DNA from: Cognatishimia sp. 1_MG-2023
Lineage (GTDB): Bacteria; Pseudomonadota; Alphaproteobacteria; Rhodobacterales; Rhodobacteraceae
Assembly: GCF_030548175.1 (NCBI RefSeq)
Contig: NZ_JAUORX010000005.1
Coordinates: 62,001 to 126,000 of the forward strand
Direction: 5' to 3'
Length of the DNA stretch: 64,000 nucleotides
In this document: piece by piece, positions 56,639 through 64,000 of the stretch
How positions within the stretch are numbered: the first letter of the stretch is position 1
Layout of the letters: every line of letters starts with the position of its first letter
The notes under the pieces: generated by a model
What the model was told of the DNA's origin: nothing
Databases searched by the model: none
The model's input: only the letters and a program-made list of their open reading frames with translations
Position numbers and translations under genes: made by a program

Positions 56639-56761
56639 CGTTCGCGTCACGTAAAATGCAAGTCTATGAAACGCTTACGATTTTTTTCTTGCTGTGCGCG
56701 GGAAATTGTCGCAAAACAAAAAAAGCTCCGGGGATGGGGTTACCAAAGTAAGGCATGAAGA

Positions 56762-57286
56762 ATGGATAAGTTAGCTGCCCAAAAGATACATGGGCAGGTG
56801 AAGTGGTTTGATCCTGTTAAGGGGTTTGGATTCGTCGTCTCTAATGACGGCGGGGCAGACATCTTGTTGCATGCCAACGTGTTACGTAACTATGGACAAA
56901 GTTCAGTCGCGGATGGGGCCGCTATCGAACTCGTCGTCCAAGAGACAGAACGCGGTGTGCAAGCAGTCGAGATTGTTAGGATCGAGCCACCAGAATCACA
57001 AATGAACGTCGCTCTCGCAGATTTCCAGGATTTGGATGAAGCAGAGATTGCCAATCTGCAATTACAGCCCGCTCGGGTGAAATGGTTCGACAAAGGCAAG
57101 GGGTTTGGATTCGCCAACATATTTGGCCGCGATGATGACGTCTTTATTCACGTCGAAGTGTTGCGCCGTCATGGTTTGGCAGAGTTGCAGCCAGGGGAGG
57201 CGCTTGCTATCCGTGTGATAGACGGACGCCGCGGCCTCATGGCCACTCAGGTTTGCTCCTGGGAAAGTGCCGAACCAGAGGAATAA
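56762..57286 (+). CDS. Protein with two cold-shock domains
   Basis: A 174-residue RNA-binding protein with two cold-shock domains. Domain 1 at residues about 8-70 (HGQVKWFDPVKGFGFVVSNDGGADILLHANVL), domain 2 at about 100-165 (ARVKWFDKGKGFGFANIFGRDDDVFIHVEVL). Both keep the RNP1-like KGFGF motif. Double-CSD proteins of this plan are common in alphaproteobacteria. The 123-base upstream region holds a T-rich stretch. It is followed by a DUF192 gene four bases later, so the two are cotranscribed. Confidence 0.93.
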   Translation: MDKLAAQKIHGQVKWFDPVKGFGFVVSNDGGADILLHANVLRNYGQSSVADGAAIELVVQETERGVQAVEIVRIEPPESQMNVALADFQDLDEAEIANLQLQPARVKWFDKGKGFGFANIFGRDDDVFIHVEVLRRHGLAELQPGEALAIRVIDGRRGLMATQVCSWESAEPEE

Positions 57287-57290
57287 TAGC

Positions 57291-57785
57291 ATGACCTTCA
57301 AACGCCGCATTCTCGCAAATCTAGCAGGTGCGGCGTTGAGCGTTTTATGCGCCTCAATTGCAAGTGCAGACTGCAGAAGAGACACCGTTCACCTACGGGG
57401 GGACTGGGGTCAGGCGCGCTTTACTGTCGAAGTCGCGGATAACGCGGTCTCGCGCAGCAAGGGCCTGATGGGCCGCAGCCATATGCCAAGTAGCAGTGGC
57501 ATGCTCTTTGTGTACCACCGAACCGACGATCTCGCGTTCTGGATGAAGAACACATTGATTCCATTGGATATCATTTTTCTCGATGAAATGGGTGTTGTGG
57601 TTAATATTCACCACTCCGCACGTCCCCAAGACCTGACTCCGCTGCCCAGTACAGCGCCATCTCGCTATGTTTTGGAAATTAATGGTGGCCTCGCCAAGGC
57701 ACTTGGCATCGAAAAAGGCACGCAATTAAAGCATCCAGCAGTGCTCCAACCCAATGCAGCATGGGCTTGTCGCGAAGCGGGTTAA
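57291..57785 (+). CDS. DUF192 exported protein
   Basis: A 164-residue protein of the DUF192 family. Signal peptide at residues 1-26 (ALSVLCASIASADC), then the DUF192 core: VADNAVSRSKGLMGRSHMPSSSGMLFVYHRTDDLAFWMKNTLIPLDIIFLDEMG. The family is widespread but its function is not known. It follows the cold-shock gene by four bases. Its role with cold-shock proteins is not established. Start at 57291 is the signal-peptide start; there is AGAGGAA just before it. Confidence 0.88.
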   Translation: MTFKRRILANLAGAALSVLCASIASADCRRDTVHLRGDWGQARFTVEVADNAVSRSKGLMGRSHMPSSSGMLFVYHRTDDLAFWMKNTLIPLDIIFLDEMGVVVNIHHSARPQDLTPLPSTAPSRYVLEINGGLAKALGIEKGTQLKHPAVLQPNAAWACREAG

Positions 57786-57854
57786 AAAAGTTTCACAAAC
57801 CCGCATTTTCCTCTTTTCATTCCGCGACGCTAAGACTAAACACCCTCTCACGGT

Positions 57855-57931
57855 CGGGGCGTAGCGCAGCCTGGTAGCGCACCTGTTTTGGGTACAGGGG
57901 GTCGTGAGTTCGAATCTCGCCGCCCCGACCA
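57855..57931 (+). tRNA. tRNA-Pro (anticodon UGG)
   Basis: A 77-base cloverleaf with acceptor stem cggggcg/cgccccg, anticodon loop TTTGGGT giving UGG, T arm gtgagttcgaatctcgc, and encoded CCA end at 57929-57931. It decodes CCN-type proline codons. Confidence 0.97.
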
Positions 57932-57953
57932 ACTTCCAAATAAAATTTGGTAC

Positions 57954-57989
57954 ATCGCATCGGTCTCTTAATTGAGACCGATACGCGAT
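57954..57989 (+). other. Hairpin after tRNA-Pro
   Basis: atcggtctc-ttaatt-gagaccgat (57959-57982) with outer atcgc/gcgat pairs. It lacks a T tract, so its role as terminator or processing signal is open. Confidence 0.4.
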
Positions 57990-58074
57990 TCTGGCATGTC
58001 CTTTGATGAATTCTTGGAAATGCCTAAAAAAATGTCACATATGCTGTGTTAACTGCCCTTTAATATCTACATCT

Positions 58075-58168
58075 TGTGGAAAACCTGTGGATGATCTTCG
58101 ACGTTTTCAAAAAAACGTTGGTATTAGAACGGTTTCCACCAGACCCTTGATGCAATGCCTGTGGATGA
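58075..58168. promoter_or_regulatory. DnaA-box-like cluster before nrdJ
   Basis: TGTGGAAAA (58075-58083), TGTGGATGA (58086-58094) and TGTGGATGA (58160-58168). The first fits the relaxed TTWTNCACA form; the other two differ by one base. The first two are 11 bases apart. Confidence 0.45.
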
Positions 58169-58319
58169 ACTTTGCCCCGACCTTTGTAGGAATCGGAGCA
58201 ACTCAACCTACGGGATTTTTCAAAGCCAAGGGTCAACGGGAAATTCCATAAGTTTCTAAAATAAAGAAGTTGACCGAACGCGTGTTGATACGCCAGATTG
58301 TGGGGGCGGATCGGCGAGC

Positions 58320-58333
58320 CACCATATATAGTG
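58320..58333. promoter_or_regulatory. Candidate NrdR box before nrdJ
   Basis: CACCATATATAGTG is a near-perfect palindrome and fits 13 of 16 positions of the published NrdR box pattern with its flanks. A second, related palindrome CACATATATATCTG is at 58440-58453. Confidence 0.5.
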
Positions 58334-58500
58334 CGCAACCTGCCGCGGGGGACTAAACGAAACAATAACATCCGGGCCTGTACCTGGTGCCAGCGTTTGC
58401 CGTTAATGCAACCGCACGGTGAAGTTTTGTCTACCGCAGCACATATATATCTGGCCCCATCCGCACGAAATTTAAGACACGCTGGACTTCAGGGGCAAAC

Positions 58501-61500
58501 ATGAAGATCGAGAGAAAATTTACCAAAGCCGAGCAGGGCGCTTATGCTTCCTTGGATTTTATTAAAACCACATCCGAGATTCGAAACCCAGACGGTTCCA
58601 TCGTCTTTAAGTTAGACGAGGTAGAGATTCCCTCAAGTTGGAGCCAAGTCGCCTCTGACGTCATCGCCCAAAAGTATTTCCGCAAAGCTGGCGTTCCTTC
58701 GCGGCTTAAGAAGGTCAAAGAAAAAGACGTCCCAGAATTCCTCTGGCGCTCTGTACCCGCCGAAGGCGCAGAGATGGGCGGTGAGACCAGCGCAAAACAG
58801 GTCTTTGACCGTCTCGCCGGTGCATGGACCTATTGGGGCTGGAAAGGTGGCTATTTCACCACCGAAGCAGACGCCAAAGCCTACTACGACGAAATGCGCC
58901 ACATGCTGGCCACCCAACGCGCCGCACCGAACTCTCCACAATGGTTCAATACAGGCCTTCACTGGGCCTATGGAATCGACGGCCCAGCCCAGGGCCACCA
59001 CTATGTGGACTACAAAACCGGCAAGCTGACCAAATCAAAATCCTCCTACGAGCACCCACAGCCCCACGCCTGCTTTATCCAATCCGTTTCTGACGACTTG
59101 GTAAACGAAGGCGGCATCATGGACCTCTGGGTCCGCGAGGCGCGGCTGTTCAAATATGGCTCGGGCACCGGAACAAACTTTTCATCCCTCAGAGCAGAGG
59201 GCGAATCCTTATCAGGCGGCGGCAACTCCTCCGGCCTCATGGGATTCCTAAAGATCGGGGATCGTGCCGCTGGCGCGATCAAATCAGGCGGGACAACCCG
59301 TCGAGCAGCCAAAATGGTGATCTGTGATGCCGACCACCCGGACATCGAAGAATTCATCAATTGGAAAGTGAAGGAAGAGCAGAAAGTAGCCTCCATCGTG
59401 GCAGGCTCTAAGATGCACGAAGAGAAGCTGAATGACATCTTCAGCGCCATTCGTGCATGGGACGGCAGCACCGAAGACGCGGTCGACCCAAAAAAGAACG
59501 AGCAGCTTAAGTCGGCTATTCGTGGTGCCAAAAAGTCCGCAATCCCAGAGACTTATGTGAAGCGCGTGCTGGACTACGCCAAGCAAGGTTATGCCAGCAT
59601 CGAATTTCCCACCTACGACACTGATTGGGACAGTGAAGCCTACGCCTCGGTGTCGGGTCAGAACTCCAACAACTCTATCCGCGTCACAGATGCTTTCCTA
59701 AAAGCGGTACGCGAAGACAAAGATTGGGAACTGATCCGCCGCACCGACGGCAAAGTCGCCAAAACCATCAAAGCCCGCGACCTTTGGGAACAAGTCGGCC
59801 ACGCCGCATGGGCCTGCGCCGATCCAGGCATCCAATTTCATGACACCGTCAACGCATGGCACACATGCCCCGAAGACGGCGCTATTCGTGGATCAAACCC
59901 TTGTTCCGAATACATGTTCCTCGATGACACAGCCTGTAACTTGGCCTCGATGAACCTGCTGACCTTCCTCAAAGACGGTCAATTCCAAGCCGAAGATTAC
60001 GTACACGCATCCCGACTCTGGACAGTCACGCTCGAAATCTCCGTGATGATGGCGCAATTCCCATCCAAGGAAATCGCCCAACGTTCCTATGACTTCCGCA
60101 CGCTCGGCCTTGGCTACGCAAACATCGGCGGTCTGCTGATGAACATGGGTTACAGCTACGATTCAGACGAGGGCAGGGCACTCTGCGCCGCACTCACCGC
60201 GGTTCTAACGGGCGTTTCCTACGCAACATCCGCTGAAATGGCTGGCGAACTCGGCGCATTTCCGGGGCACGCGAAAAACGCAGAGCACATGCTGCGCGTC
60301 ATCCGCAATCACCGCAATGCAGCCTATAGTGCCAGCAACGGCTACGAAGATCTCGCCGTCAAACCGGTTCCGCTTGATCTAGCCAACATTCCAGACGCCA
60401 CATTGGGCAAGCTCGCCATGGCCTGCTGGGACGAGGCGCTCGAACTCGGCGAAAAACACGGCTACCGCAACGCGCAGGTCTCTGTGATTGCCCCAACCGG
60501 CACCATCGGCCTTGTGATGGATTGCGACACAACAGGCATCGAACCTGATTTCGCCCTCGTGAAGTTTAAAAAGCTCGCAGGCGGCGGATATTTCAAGATC
60601 ATCAACCAATCCGTACCCGCAGCACTCGAAAAACTGGGCTACAAATCCTCAGAAATCGAAGAAATCATCGCCTACGCGGTGGGCCACGGTTCATTGGGCA
60701 ACGCCCCAGCGATCAACCCAACAACGTTGATCCAACACGGATTCACCGAGGCAGAGCTAAACAAAGTCGAAGCCGCCCTTGGCACCGCCTTTGATATCCG
60801 CTTTGTCTTTAACCACTTCACGTTGGGCGAAGAATTCTGCACCGGCCCCCTTGGCATTCCAGCCGAGAAACTCGCCGACCCAGAATTCAACCTGCTGTCG
60901 CATCTTGGTTTCACCAAAGCTGACATCGACGCCGTCAATGACCACGTTTGTGGCACCATGACCCTAGAAGGCGCGCCACATCTCAAAGACGAACATCTCT
61001 CGATCTTTGACTGCGCGAACCCATGCGGCAAAAAAGGCAAACGCTATCTGTCCGTGAACAGCCACATCACCATGATGGCTGCGGCCCAGTCGTTCATTTC
61101 CGGCGCGATTTCCAAAACCATCAACATGGCAAACGACGCAACCATCGAAGATTGCCAAAAAGCCTACGAACTTTCTTGGTCCTTGGGCGTTAAAGCCAAC
61201 GCGCTCTATCGCGATGGTTCCAAACTCTCTCAACCTCTGGCTGCAGCCTTGGTCGAAGATGATGAAGAGGCCGAAGAAATCCTAGAAACTGGCAATCCAC
61301 AGCAAAAAGCGCAGGTCATTGCCGAAAAGATCATCGAAAAGGTCATCGTTAAAGAGCTGGTCAAATCCCACCGCGAGAAAATGCCGGAGCGCCGCAAAGG
61401 CTATACGCAAAAAGCCGTGGTTGGTGGTCACAAAGTCTATTTGCGCACCGGCGAATACGAAGACGGCAACCTCGGCGAAATCTTTATCGACATGCATAAA

Positions 61501-62139
61501 GAGGGCGCAGGCTTCCGCGCGATGATGAACAACTTCGCCATCGCAGTATCGGTCGGCCTACAATATGGCGTGCCCCTCGAAGAGTTCGTAGATGCCTTTA
61601 CCTTCACCAAATTTGAGCCTGCGGGCATGGTGCAAGGAAATGACTCTATCAAAAATGCGACAAGTATCCTGGATTATATCTTCCGAGAACTCGCAGTTTC
61701 TTATCTAGATCGAACAGATTTGGCACATGTTAAGCCAGAGGGCGCAGCCTTCGACGATTTGGGTCGCGGAGAAGAAGAGGGCGTCTCTAACGTCCAAGAA
61801 CTCAGCGAAAATGCTGCGAATAAATCTCTGGAAGTTTTGAAACAGATTTCGTCAACCGGCTACCTACGCAAACGGATGCCACAAGAACTCTTGGTTCTAA
61901 ACGGTGGTGCTGATCCAGAGCTCGCGTTGCAAACGTTGGTCCCAGAAATTTCTGACGCAACTGTCGCCGTCGCGGCAACAACTGTGACAACCGGCGCAAC
62001 ATCCTTGGATCAACGCACCAAAGCCAAGATGCAAGGTTACGAAGGTGATCCATGCGGAGATTGCGGAAATTACACGCTTGTGCGTAACGGAACATGCATG
62101 AAGTGCAATACTTGCGGTGGAACCTCAGGTTGTAGTTAA
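58501..62139 (+). CDS. nrdJ: Class II B12-dependent ribonucleotide reductase
   Basis: A 1212-residue adenosylcobalamin-dependent enzyme that reduces ribonucleoside diphosphates; works with or without oxygen. Visible: N-terminal [23 protein letters not shown] and NTGLHWAYG, the active-site region with Cys in [22 protein letters not shown] (about residue 465), and [35 protein letters not shown], plus a C-terminal domain and a cysteine-rich tail ([28 protein letters not shown]). That tail likely binds zinc and takes part in electron transfer. It stands alone with about 510 bases of leader. Confidence 0.97.
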   Translation: MKIERKFTKAEQGAYASLDFIKTTSEIRNPDGSIVFKLDEVEIPSSWSQVASDVIAQKYFRKAGVPSRLKKVKEKDVPEFLWRSVPAEGAEMGGETSAKQVFDRLAGAWTYWGWKGGYFTTEADAKAYYDEMRHMLATQRAAPNSPQWFNTGLHWAYGIDGPAQGHHYVDYKTGKLTKSKSSYEHPQPHACFIQSVSDDLVNEGGIMDLWVREARLFKYGSGTGTNFSSLRAEGESLSGGGNSSGLMGFLKIGDRAAGAIKSGGTTRRAAKMVICDADHPDIEEFINWKVKEEQKVASIVAGSKMHEEKLNDIFSAIRAWDGSTEDAVDPKKNEQLKSAIRGAKKSAIPETYVKRVLDYAKQGYASIEFPTYDTDWDSEAYASVSGQNSNNSIRVTDAFLKAVREDKDWELIRRTDGKVAKTIKARDLWEQVGHAAWACADPGIQFHDTVNAWHTCPEDGAIRGSNPCSEYMFLDDTACNLASMNLLTFLKDGQFQAEDYVHASRLWTVTLEISVMMAQFPSKEIAQRSYDFRTLGLGYANIGGLLMNMGYSYDSDEGRALCAALTAVLTGVSYATSAEMAGELGAFPGHAKNAEHMLRVIRNHRNAAYSASNGYEDLAVKPVPLDLANIPDATLGKLAMACWDEALELGEKHGYRNAQVSVIAPTGTIGLVMDCDTTGIEPDFALVKFKKLAGGGYFKIINQSVPAALEKLGYKSSEIEEIIAYAVGHGSLGNAPAINPTTLIQHGFTEAELNKVEAALGTAFDIRFVFNHFTLGEEFCTGPLGIPAEKLADPEFNLLSHLGFTKADIDAVNDHVCGTMTLEGAPHLKDEHLSIFDCANPCGKKGKRYLSVNSHITMMAAAQSFISGAISKTINMANDATIEDCQKAYELSWSLGVKANALYRDGSKLSQPLAAALVEDDEEAEEILETGNPQQKAQVIAEKIIEKVIVKELVKSHREKMPERRKGYTQKAVVGGHKVYLRTGEYEDGNLGEIFIDMHKEGAGFRAMMNNFAIAVSVGLQYGVPLEEFVDAFTFTKFEPAGMVQGNDSIKNATSILDYIFRELAVSYLDRTDLAHVKPEGAAFDDLGRGEEEGVSNVQELSENAANKSLEVLKQISSTGYLRKRMPQELLVLNGGADPELALQTLVPEISDATVAVAATTVTTGATSLDQRTKAKMQGYEGDPCGDCGNYTLVRNGTCMKCNTCGGTSGCS

Positions 62140-62300
62140 CGAAATTTGGGAAGGGCCCGAAACGGTCCTTTCGGCACCCCCGGCGGGGGGTATATCCCGC
62201 CACGACATTCCAGAGCGAGTGCGCTTGCTCTGAAACGACACTCAGACCGCAGGCAAAAAATTGACGAGCGGTAAACTAAAGTGAGTTTGAGTGGCGAAAC
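62140..62300 (+). other. Structured region after nrdJ
   Basis: Three hairpins can form in order: ccgaaa-cggtcc-tttcgg (62157-62174), ccccc-ggc-ggggg (62177-62190 area) and cagagcgag-tgcg-cttgctctg (62211-62232). It may be an nrdJ 3' leader-like tail or an RNA of its own. No coding frame was recognised. Confidence 0.4.
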
Positions 62301-62301
62301 T

Positions 62302-62325
62302 GGGGGGCAATTGCCCCCCGTTTTT
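62302..62325 (+). terminator. Terminator downstream of nrdJ
   Basis: ggggggc-aatt-gcccccc (62302-62319) followed by gtttttcgttt. It is about 160 bases after the nrdJ stop. Confidence 0.85.
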
Positions 62326-62419
62326 CGTTTAGGGAATTATACGAAAAGGAATCGTACGTTTCAGACATCGAAACGCACGAATTTCACATTAAGCGATGGT
62401 GAAGATGCCGCGCGCCACG

Positions 62420-62890
62420 TTAATCTTCGTCCAAAGTATCCCCCATCAAAAACCGCGGACCGGCACCTTTTTTGTGGATGCGATCCTTAGGATTATAAAG
62501 CTTACACGCACTTAGCGACAGGCAGCCGCAGCCAATACAGCCATCCAACTTATCGCGTAACGCCTGCATTTGCGTGATCTTCGCGTCCAAATCCTTGCGA
62601 AACCCCTTAGACAATCGCGCCCAATCCGCTTTAGTCGGTGTTCGATTTTCTGGAAGTTTTTCAAGGCTTTGCTGGATTTCCTTAATGGGGTATCCAAGCT
62701 GTTGCGCAATCATAACAAACGACAACCGCCGAATATCAGCGCGTTCATATTGCCGCTGGCCGCCATCCGTTCGGAACGGCGAAACCAGCCCTTCCTCTTC
62801 ATAGAATCGAATAGCCGACGGCGCGAGCCCGGTTCGTTCCGATATTTGACCAATACTTAAGCCGCGATGTCTTATCTGTCTGACAGGCAA
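62420..62890 (-). CDS. soxR: Redox-sensitive regulator SoxR
   Basis: A 156-residue MerR-family regulator with a [2Fe-2S] cluster. The DNA-binding helix-turn-helix is at residues about 10-40 (LSIGQISERTGLAPSAIRFYEEEGLVSP), and the four cluster cysteines are in CIGCGCLSLSAC (spacing x2, x, x5). Oxidation by redox-cycling compounds or nitric oxide activates it. It is divergent from a VOC protein gene, with a SoxR-box-like palindrome in the gap. SoxS is absent, as usual outside enterobacteria. The start at 62890 has no strong ribosome site visible. Confidence 0.95.
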   Translation of the reverse strand: MPVRQIRHRGLSIGQISERTGLAPSAIRFYEEEGLVSPFRTDGGQRQYERADIRRLSFVMIAQQLGYPIKEIQQSLEKLPENRTPTKADWARLSKGFRKDLDAKITQMQALRDKLDGCIGCGCLSLSACKLYNPKDRIHKKGAGPRFLMGDTLDED

Positions 62891-62903
62891 TGAAATTTTC
62901 CTA

Positions 62904-62934
62904 TTGAGTTAAAGTATACTTGAGAGATTAGAAA
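62904..62934 (+). promoter_or_regulatory. SoxR box and VOC-gene promoter
   Basis: The palindrome aagtatactt (62912-62921) with flanks ttaaagtatacttgag resembles the SoxR box (CTCAAGT core, right half ACTT). It sits between TTGAGT and TAGAAA with a 19-base gap, the long spacing typical of MerR-type promoters. Confidence 0.6.
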
Positions 62935-62971
62935 TAAGTCATCACGTTTTCAATAACAAAGGAGAGCAGTC

Positions 62972-63346
62972 ATGCGCCTCGAACATTTAAATGTCACCGT
63001 ATCTGACCCCAAAGGAACGGCATCTATCTTGCAAGATTTGTTTGATTGGAAAATCCGTTGGGAAGGGGTCGCAAAGGATAATGGATACACCGTTCACATC
63101 GGTGAAGATGATACATATCTTGCATTATATTCGCCTGATAAGGCGCTGAATAAATGTGATAATTCATACACCACCGTATCTGGATTGAACCACATTGGCG
63201 TGGTTGTCGATGATTTAAAAGCCATAGAAAATCGCGTGATTAATTCCGGGTTTAAGCCACACAATCATGCCGATTATGAACCCGGAGAACGCTTTTATTT
63301 TGATGGCCCAGACGGCATTGAATTCGAGGTCGTCAGCTACCGTTAA
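62972..63346 (+). CDS. VOC-family protein (glyoxalase-like)
   Basis: A 124-residue vicinal oxygen chelate protein with two beta-alpha-beta-beta-beta modules. Metal ligand-like residues are His4 (MRLEHLNVTV) and Glu near the end (FDGPDGIEFEVVSYR). It resembles bleomycin/fosfomycin resistance-type and glyoxalase proteins; no substrate can be named. It is divergent from soxR and likely under its control, so it probably answers oxidative or redox-cycling stress. The start at 62972 has AGGAGAG upstream. Confidence 0.9.
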   Translation: MRLEHLNVTVSDPKGTASILQDLFDWKIRWEGVAKDNGYTVHIGEDDTYLALYSPDKALNKCDNSYTTVSGLNHIGVVVDDLKAIENRVINSGFKPHNHADYEPGERFYFDGPDGIEFEVVSYR

Positions 63347-63353
63347 CCTTTTG

Positions 63354-63386
63354 ATCGCGGCCTTTCTGGTCTCTCGCCGCGATTTT
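63354..63386 (+). terminator. Weak terminator after the VOC gene
   Basis: atcgcggc (63354-63361) pairs with gccgcgat (63376-63383) with a 14-base loop, followed by ttt. Confidence 0.5.
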
Positions 63387-63400
63387 GGCCAAGGATTTCC

Positions 63401-63436
63401 TTGACCCAAAGTGAGCGACTTTCTAAGGTCGCTCAC
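63401..63436 (+). promoter_or_regulatory. Promoter with inverted repeat before the cysS leader
   Basis: TTGACC (63401-63406), 17-base spacer, TAAGGT (63424-63429). A perfect 9-bp inverted repeat gtgagcgac/gtcgctcac (63411-63419, 63428-63436) overlaps the spacer and -10 box, which could be an operator or an RNA hairpin. The predicted start is at or next to the ATG at 63437. Confidence 0.55.
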
Positions 63437-63481
63437 ATGAACAACGCACAAAACATCATTATTTGCTGCATTACCTGCTGA
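63437..63481 (+). CDS. Candidate cysteine-sensing leader peptide of cysS
   Basis: A 14-codon open frame, MNNAQNIIICCITC, ends in three cysteine codons (all TGC) among the last five, then TGA. It lies 84 bases before the cysS start codon. Cysteine codons next to the stop, before the gene for cysteinyl-tRNA synthetase, are the classic layout of a ribosome-stalling attenuator. The CUGCUG of the last codons (63475-63480) is complementary to CAGCAG (63538-63543) near the cysS ribosome site, and GCGGGC (63491-63496) pairs with GUCCGC (63533-63538), so alternative folds are possible. The start may be leaderless, with AAGG as a weak site eight bases upstream. Confidence 0.6.
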   Translation: MNNAQNIIICCITC

Positions 63482-63565
63482 AAATTTCAAGCGGGCTGTT
63501 CTTCTATTTCAAAAATGTCGTGAAGTTGATAAGTCCGCAGCAGTACTGCCGTGTAAGGACGAGCC

Positions 63566-64000
63566 ATGACGACGATCAAGCTACATAACTCAAAAAACCG
63601 TCAAAAACAGGTGTTTACGCCGATTGATGCGCAAAACGTGCGGATGTATGTTTGTGGCCCAACGGTTTATGATCGCGCCCATCTTGGAAATGCACGGCCT
63701 GTTGTTGTGTTTGATATCCTCAATCGTCTGTTGCGCCATGTCTACGGCGACGCGCATGTAACCTATGCGCGCAACTTCACGGATGTGGATGACAAAATCA
63801 ACGCGCGCGCAGCCGAAAGTGGTCGTGAAATCGCAGAAATCACAGCAGAAACAACAGCTTGGTTCCTTGACGACATGGCAGAACTTGGCGCGATAGAGCC
63901 CGACCACATGCCGCGCGCCACGCAATATATTCCGCAAATGGTCGAAATGATCGAGGGTTTGATCGCCAAAGGCCACGCCTATGCCGCCGAAGGGCATGTG
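63566..64000 (+). CDS. cysS: Cysteinyl-tRNA synthetase (5' part, cut by window edge)
   Basis: The first 145 codons of a class I aminoacyl-tRNA synthetase. It begins [20 protein letters not shown] and has the zinc/HIGH region [26 protein letters not shown] at about residues 30-55, with [12 protein letters not shown] following; this is diagnostic of CysRS. AAGGAC lies six bases upstream of the ATG. The window ends inside the gene. It is preceded by a candidate cysteine leader peptide. Confidence 0.96.
   Translation, partial: MTTIKLHNSKNRQKQVFTPIDAQNVRMYVCGPTVYDRAHLGNARPVVVFDILNRLLRHVYGDAHVTYARNFTDVDDKINARAAESGREIAEITAETTAWFLDDMAELGAIEPDHMPRATQYIPQMVEMIEGLIAKGHAYAAEGHV

Larger units (their letters stand above)
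57990..58500 (+). other. Intergenic region before nrdJ
   Basis: About 510 bases between the tRNA hairpin and nrdJ. No convincing coding frame was found (an 82-codon frame at 58003 has no support). It holds three DnaA-box-like sequences and two AT-centred palindromes with a NrdR-like pattern. No cobalamin riboswitch core was recognised, although nrdJ is a B12 enzyme. Confidence 0.5.

Noticed and set aside
58003-58251. 82-codon frame with several Cys in the nrdJ leader
   Set aside because: No ribosome site, no recognisable fold, and it overlaps DnaA-like sites and a promoter region; composition looks random.
58260-58500. Cobalamin riboswitch before the B12-dependent nrdJ
   Set aside because: I looked for the B12-box core and conserved loops and saw none.
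1-64000. Prophage, insertion sequence, CRISPR array or defence island
   Set aside because: No transposase, integrase, repeat-spacer array, restriction or abortive infection gene was recognised; the endolysin/holin pair is of the gene transfer agent type and stands alone.

Overview
The window looks like a piece of main chromosome from an alphaproteobacterium of the order Rhodobacterales (roseobacter group). This rests on several lines: a class II (B12-dependent) ribonucleotide reductase, an endolysin/holin pair of the type used by Rhodobacterales gene transfer agents, a lexA promoter carrying an alphaproteobacterial SOS box (GTTC-N7-GTTC), a coiled-coil gene next to zapA as in Caulobacter, a CtrA-type site, and a short intergenic repeat that I recall from many roseobacter genomes. 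No insertion sequence, prophage, CRISPR array, rRNA or plasmid backbone was seen. One tRNA (Pro, UGG) is present. Both ends cut a gene: uvrA on the left, cysS on the right.

Layout. 1-4.5 kb: end of uvrA, small membrane proteins, an XRE regulator and a secreted DUF2807 protein. 4.5-12.1 kb: valine catabolism on the minus strand (mmsA; isobutyryl-CoA dehydrogenase, 3-hydroxyisobutyryl-CoA hydrolase, mmsB) with a LysR regulator divergent from mmsA. 12.1-21 kb: CBS protein, coaD, tkt, coiled-coil protein plus zapA, then purL, a Cys-rich protein, a sulfotransferase-like protein, bolA and grxD. 21-25.7 kb: a candidate small RNA, a LysR regulator and a fused indolepyruvate:ferredoxin oxidoreductase. 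25.7-33.7 kb: acyltransferase, murI, argC, then ccmE, the endolysin and holin, ccmF, ccmH and an enoyl-CoA hydratase. 33.8-40.4 kb: RTX protein, gltA, gltX, comEC, lexA. 40.5-50.1 kb: moeA, moaC, trpC, ung, trpD and trpG with overlapping ends, a polysaccharide-deacetylase-like protein, an SGNH hydrolase, a methyltransferase and trpE. 50.1-57.8 kb: PpiD-like chaperone, aminotransferase, gpt, two LysE exporters, fabI, pdxH, a double cold-shock protein and a DUF192 protein. 57.9-64 kb: tRNA-Pro, nrdJ, soxR, a VOC protein and the start of cysS.

Most genes are ordinary core genes. The unusual content is regulatory and lies between genes. The strongest item is a 14-codon open frame just before cysS that ends in Cys-Cys-Ile-Thr-Cys-stop and begins about where the predicted transcript starts; it looks like a cysteine-sensing leader peptide. 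Other candidates are an Arg-rich short frame directly before argC, a small RNA gene with its own promoter, three hairpins and a terminator before purL, a persulfide-sensor (SqrR/BigR-type) operator before a DUF2892 gene, a CtrA site next to paired DnaA boxes before a methyltransferase gene, NrdR/DnaA-like sites before nrdJ, and a SoxR site in the soxR/VOC gap. All of these come from reading the sequence only; no search or folding program was run.
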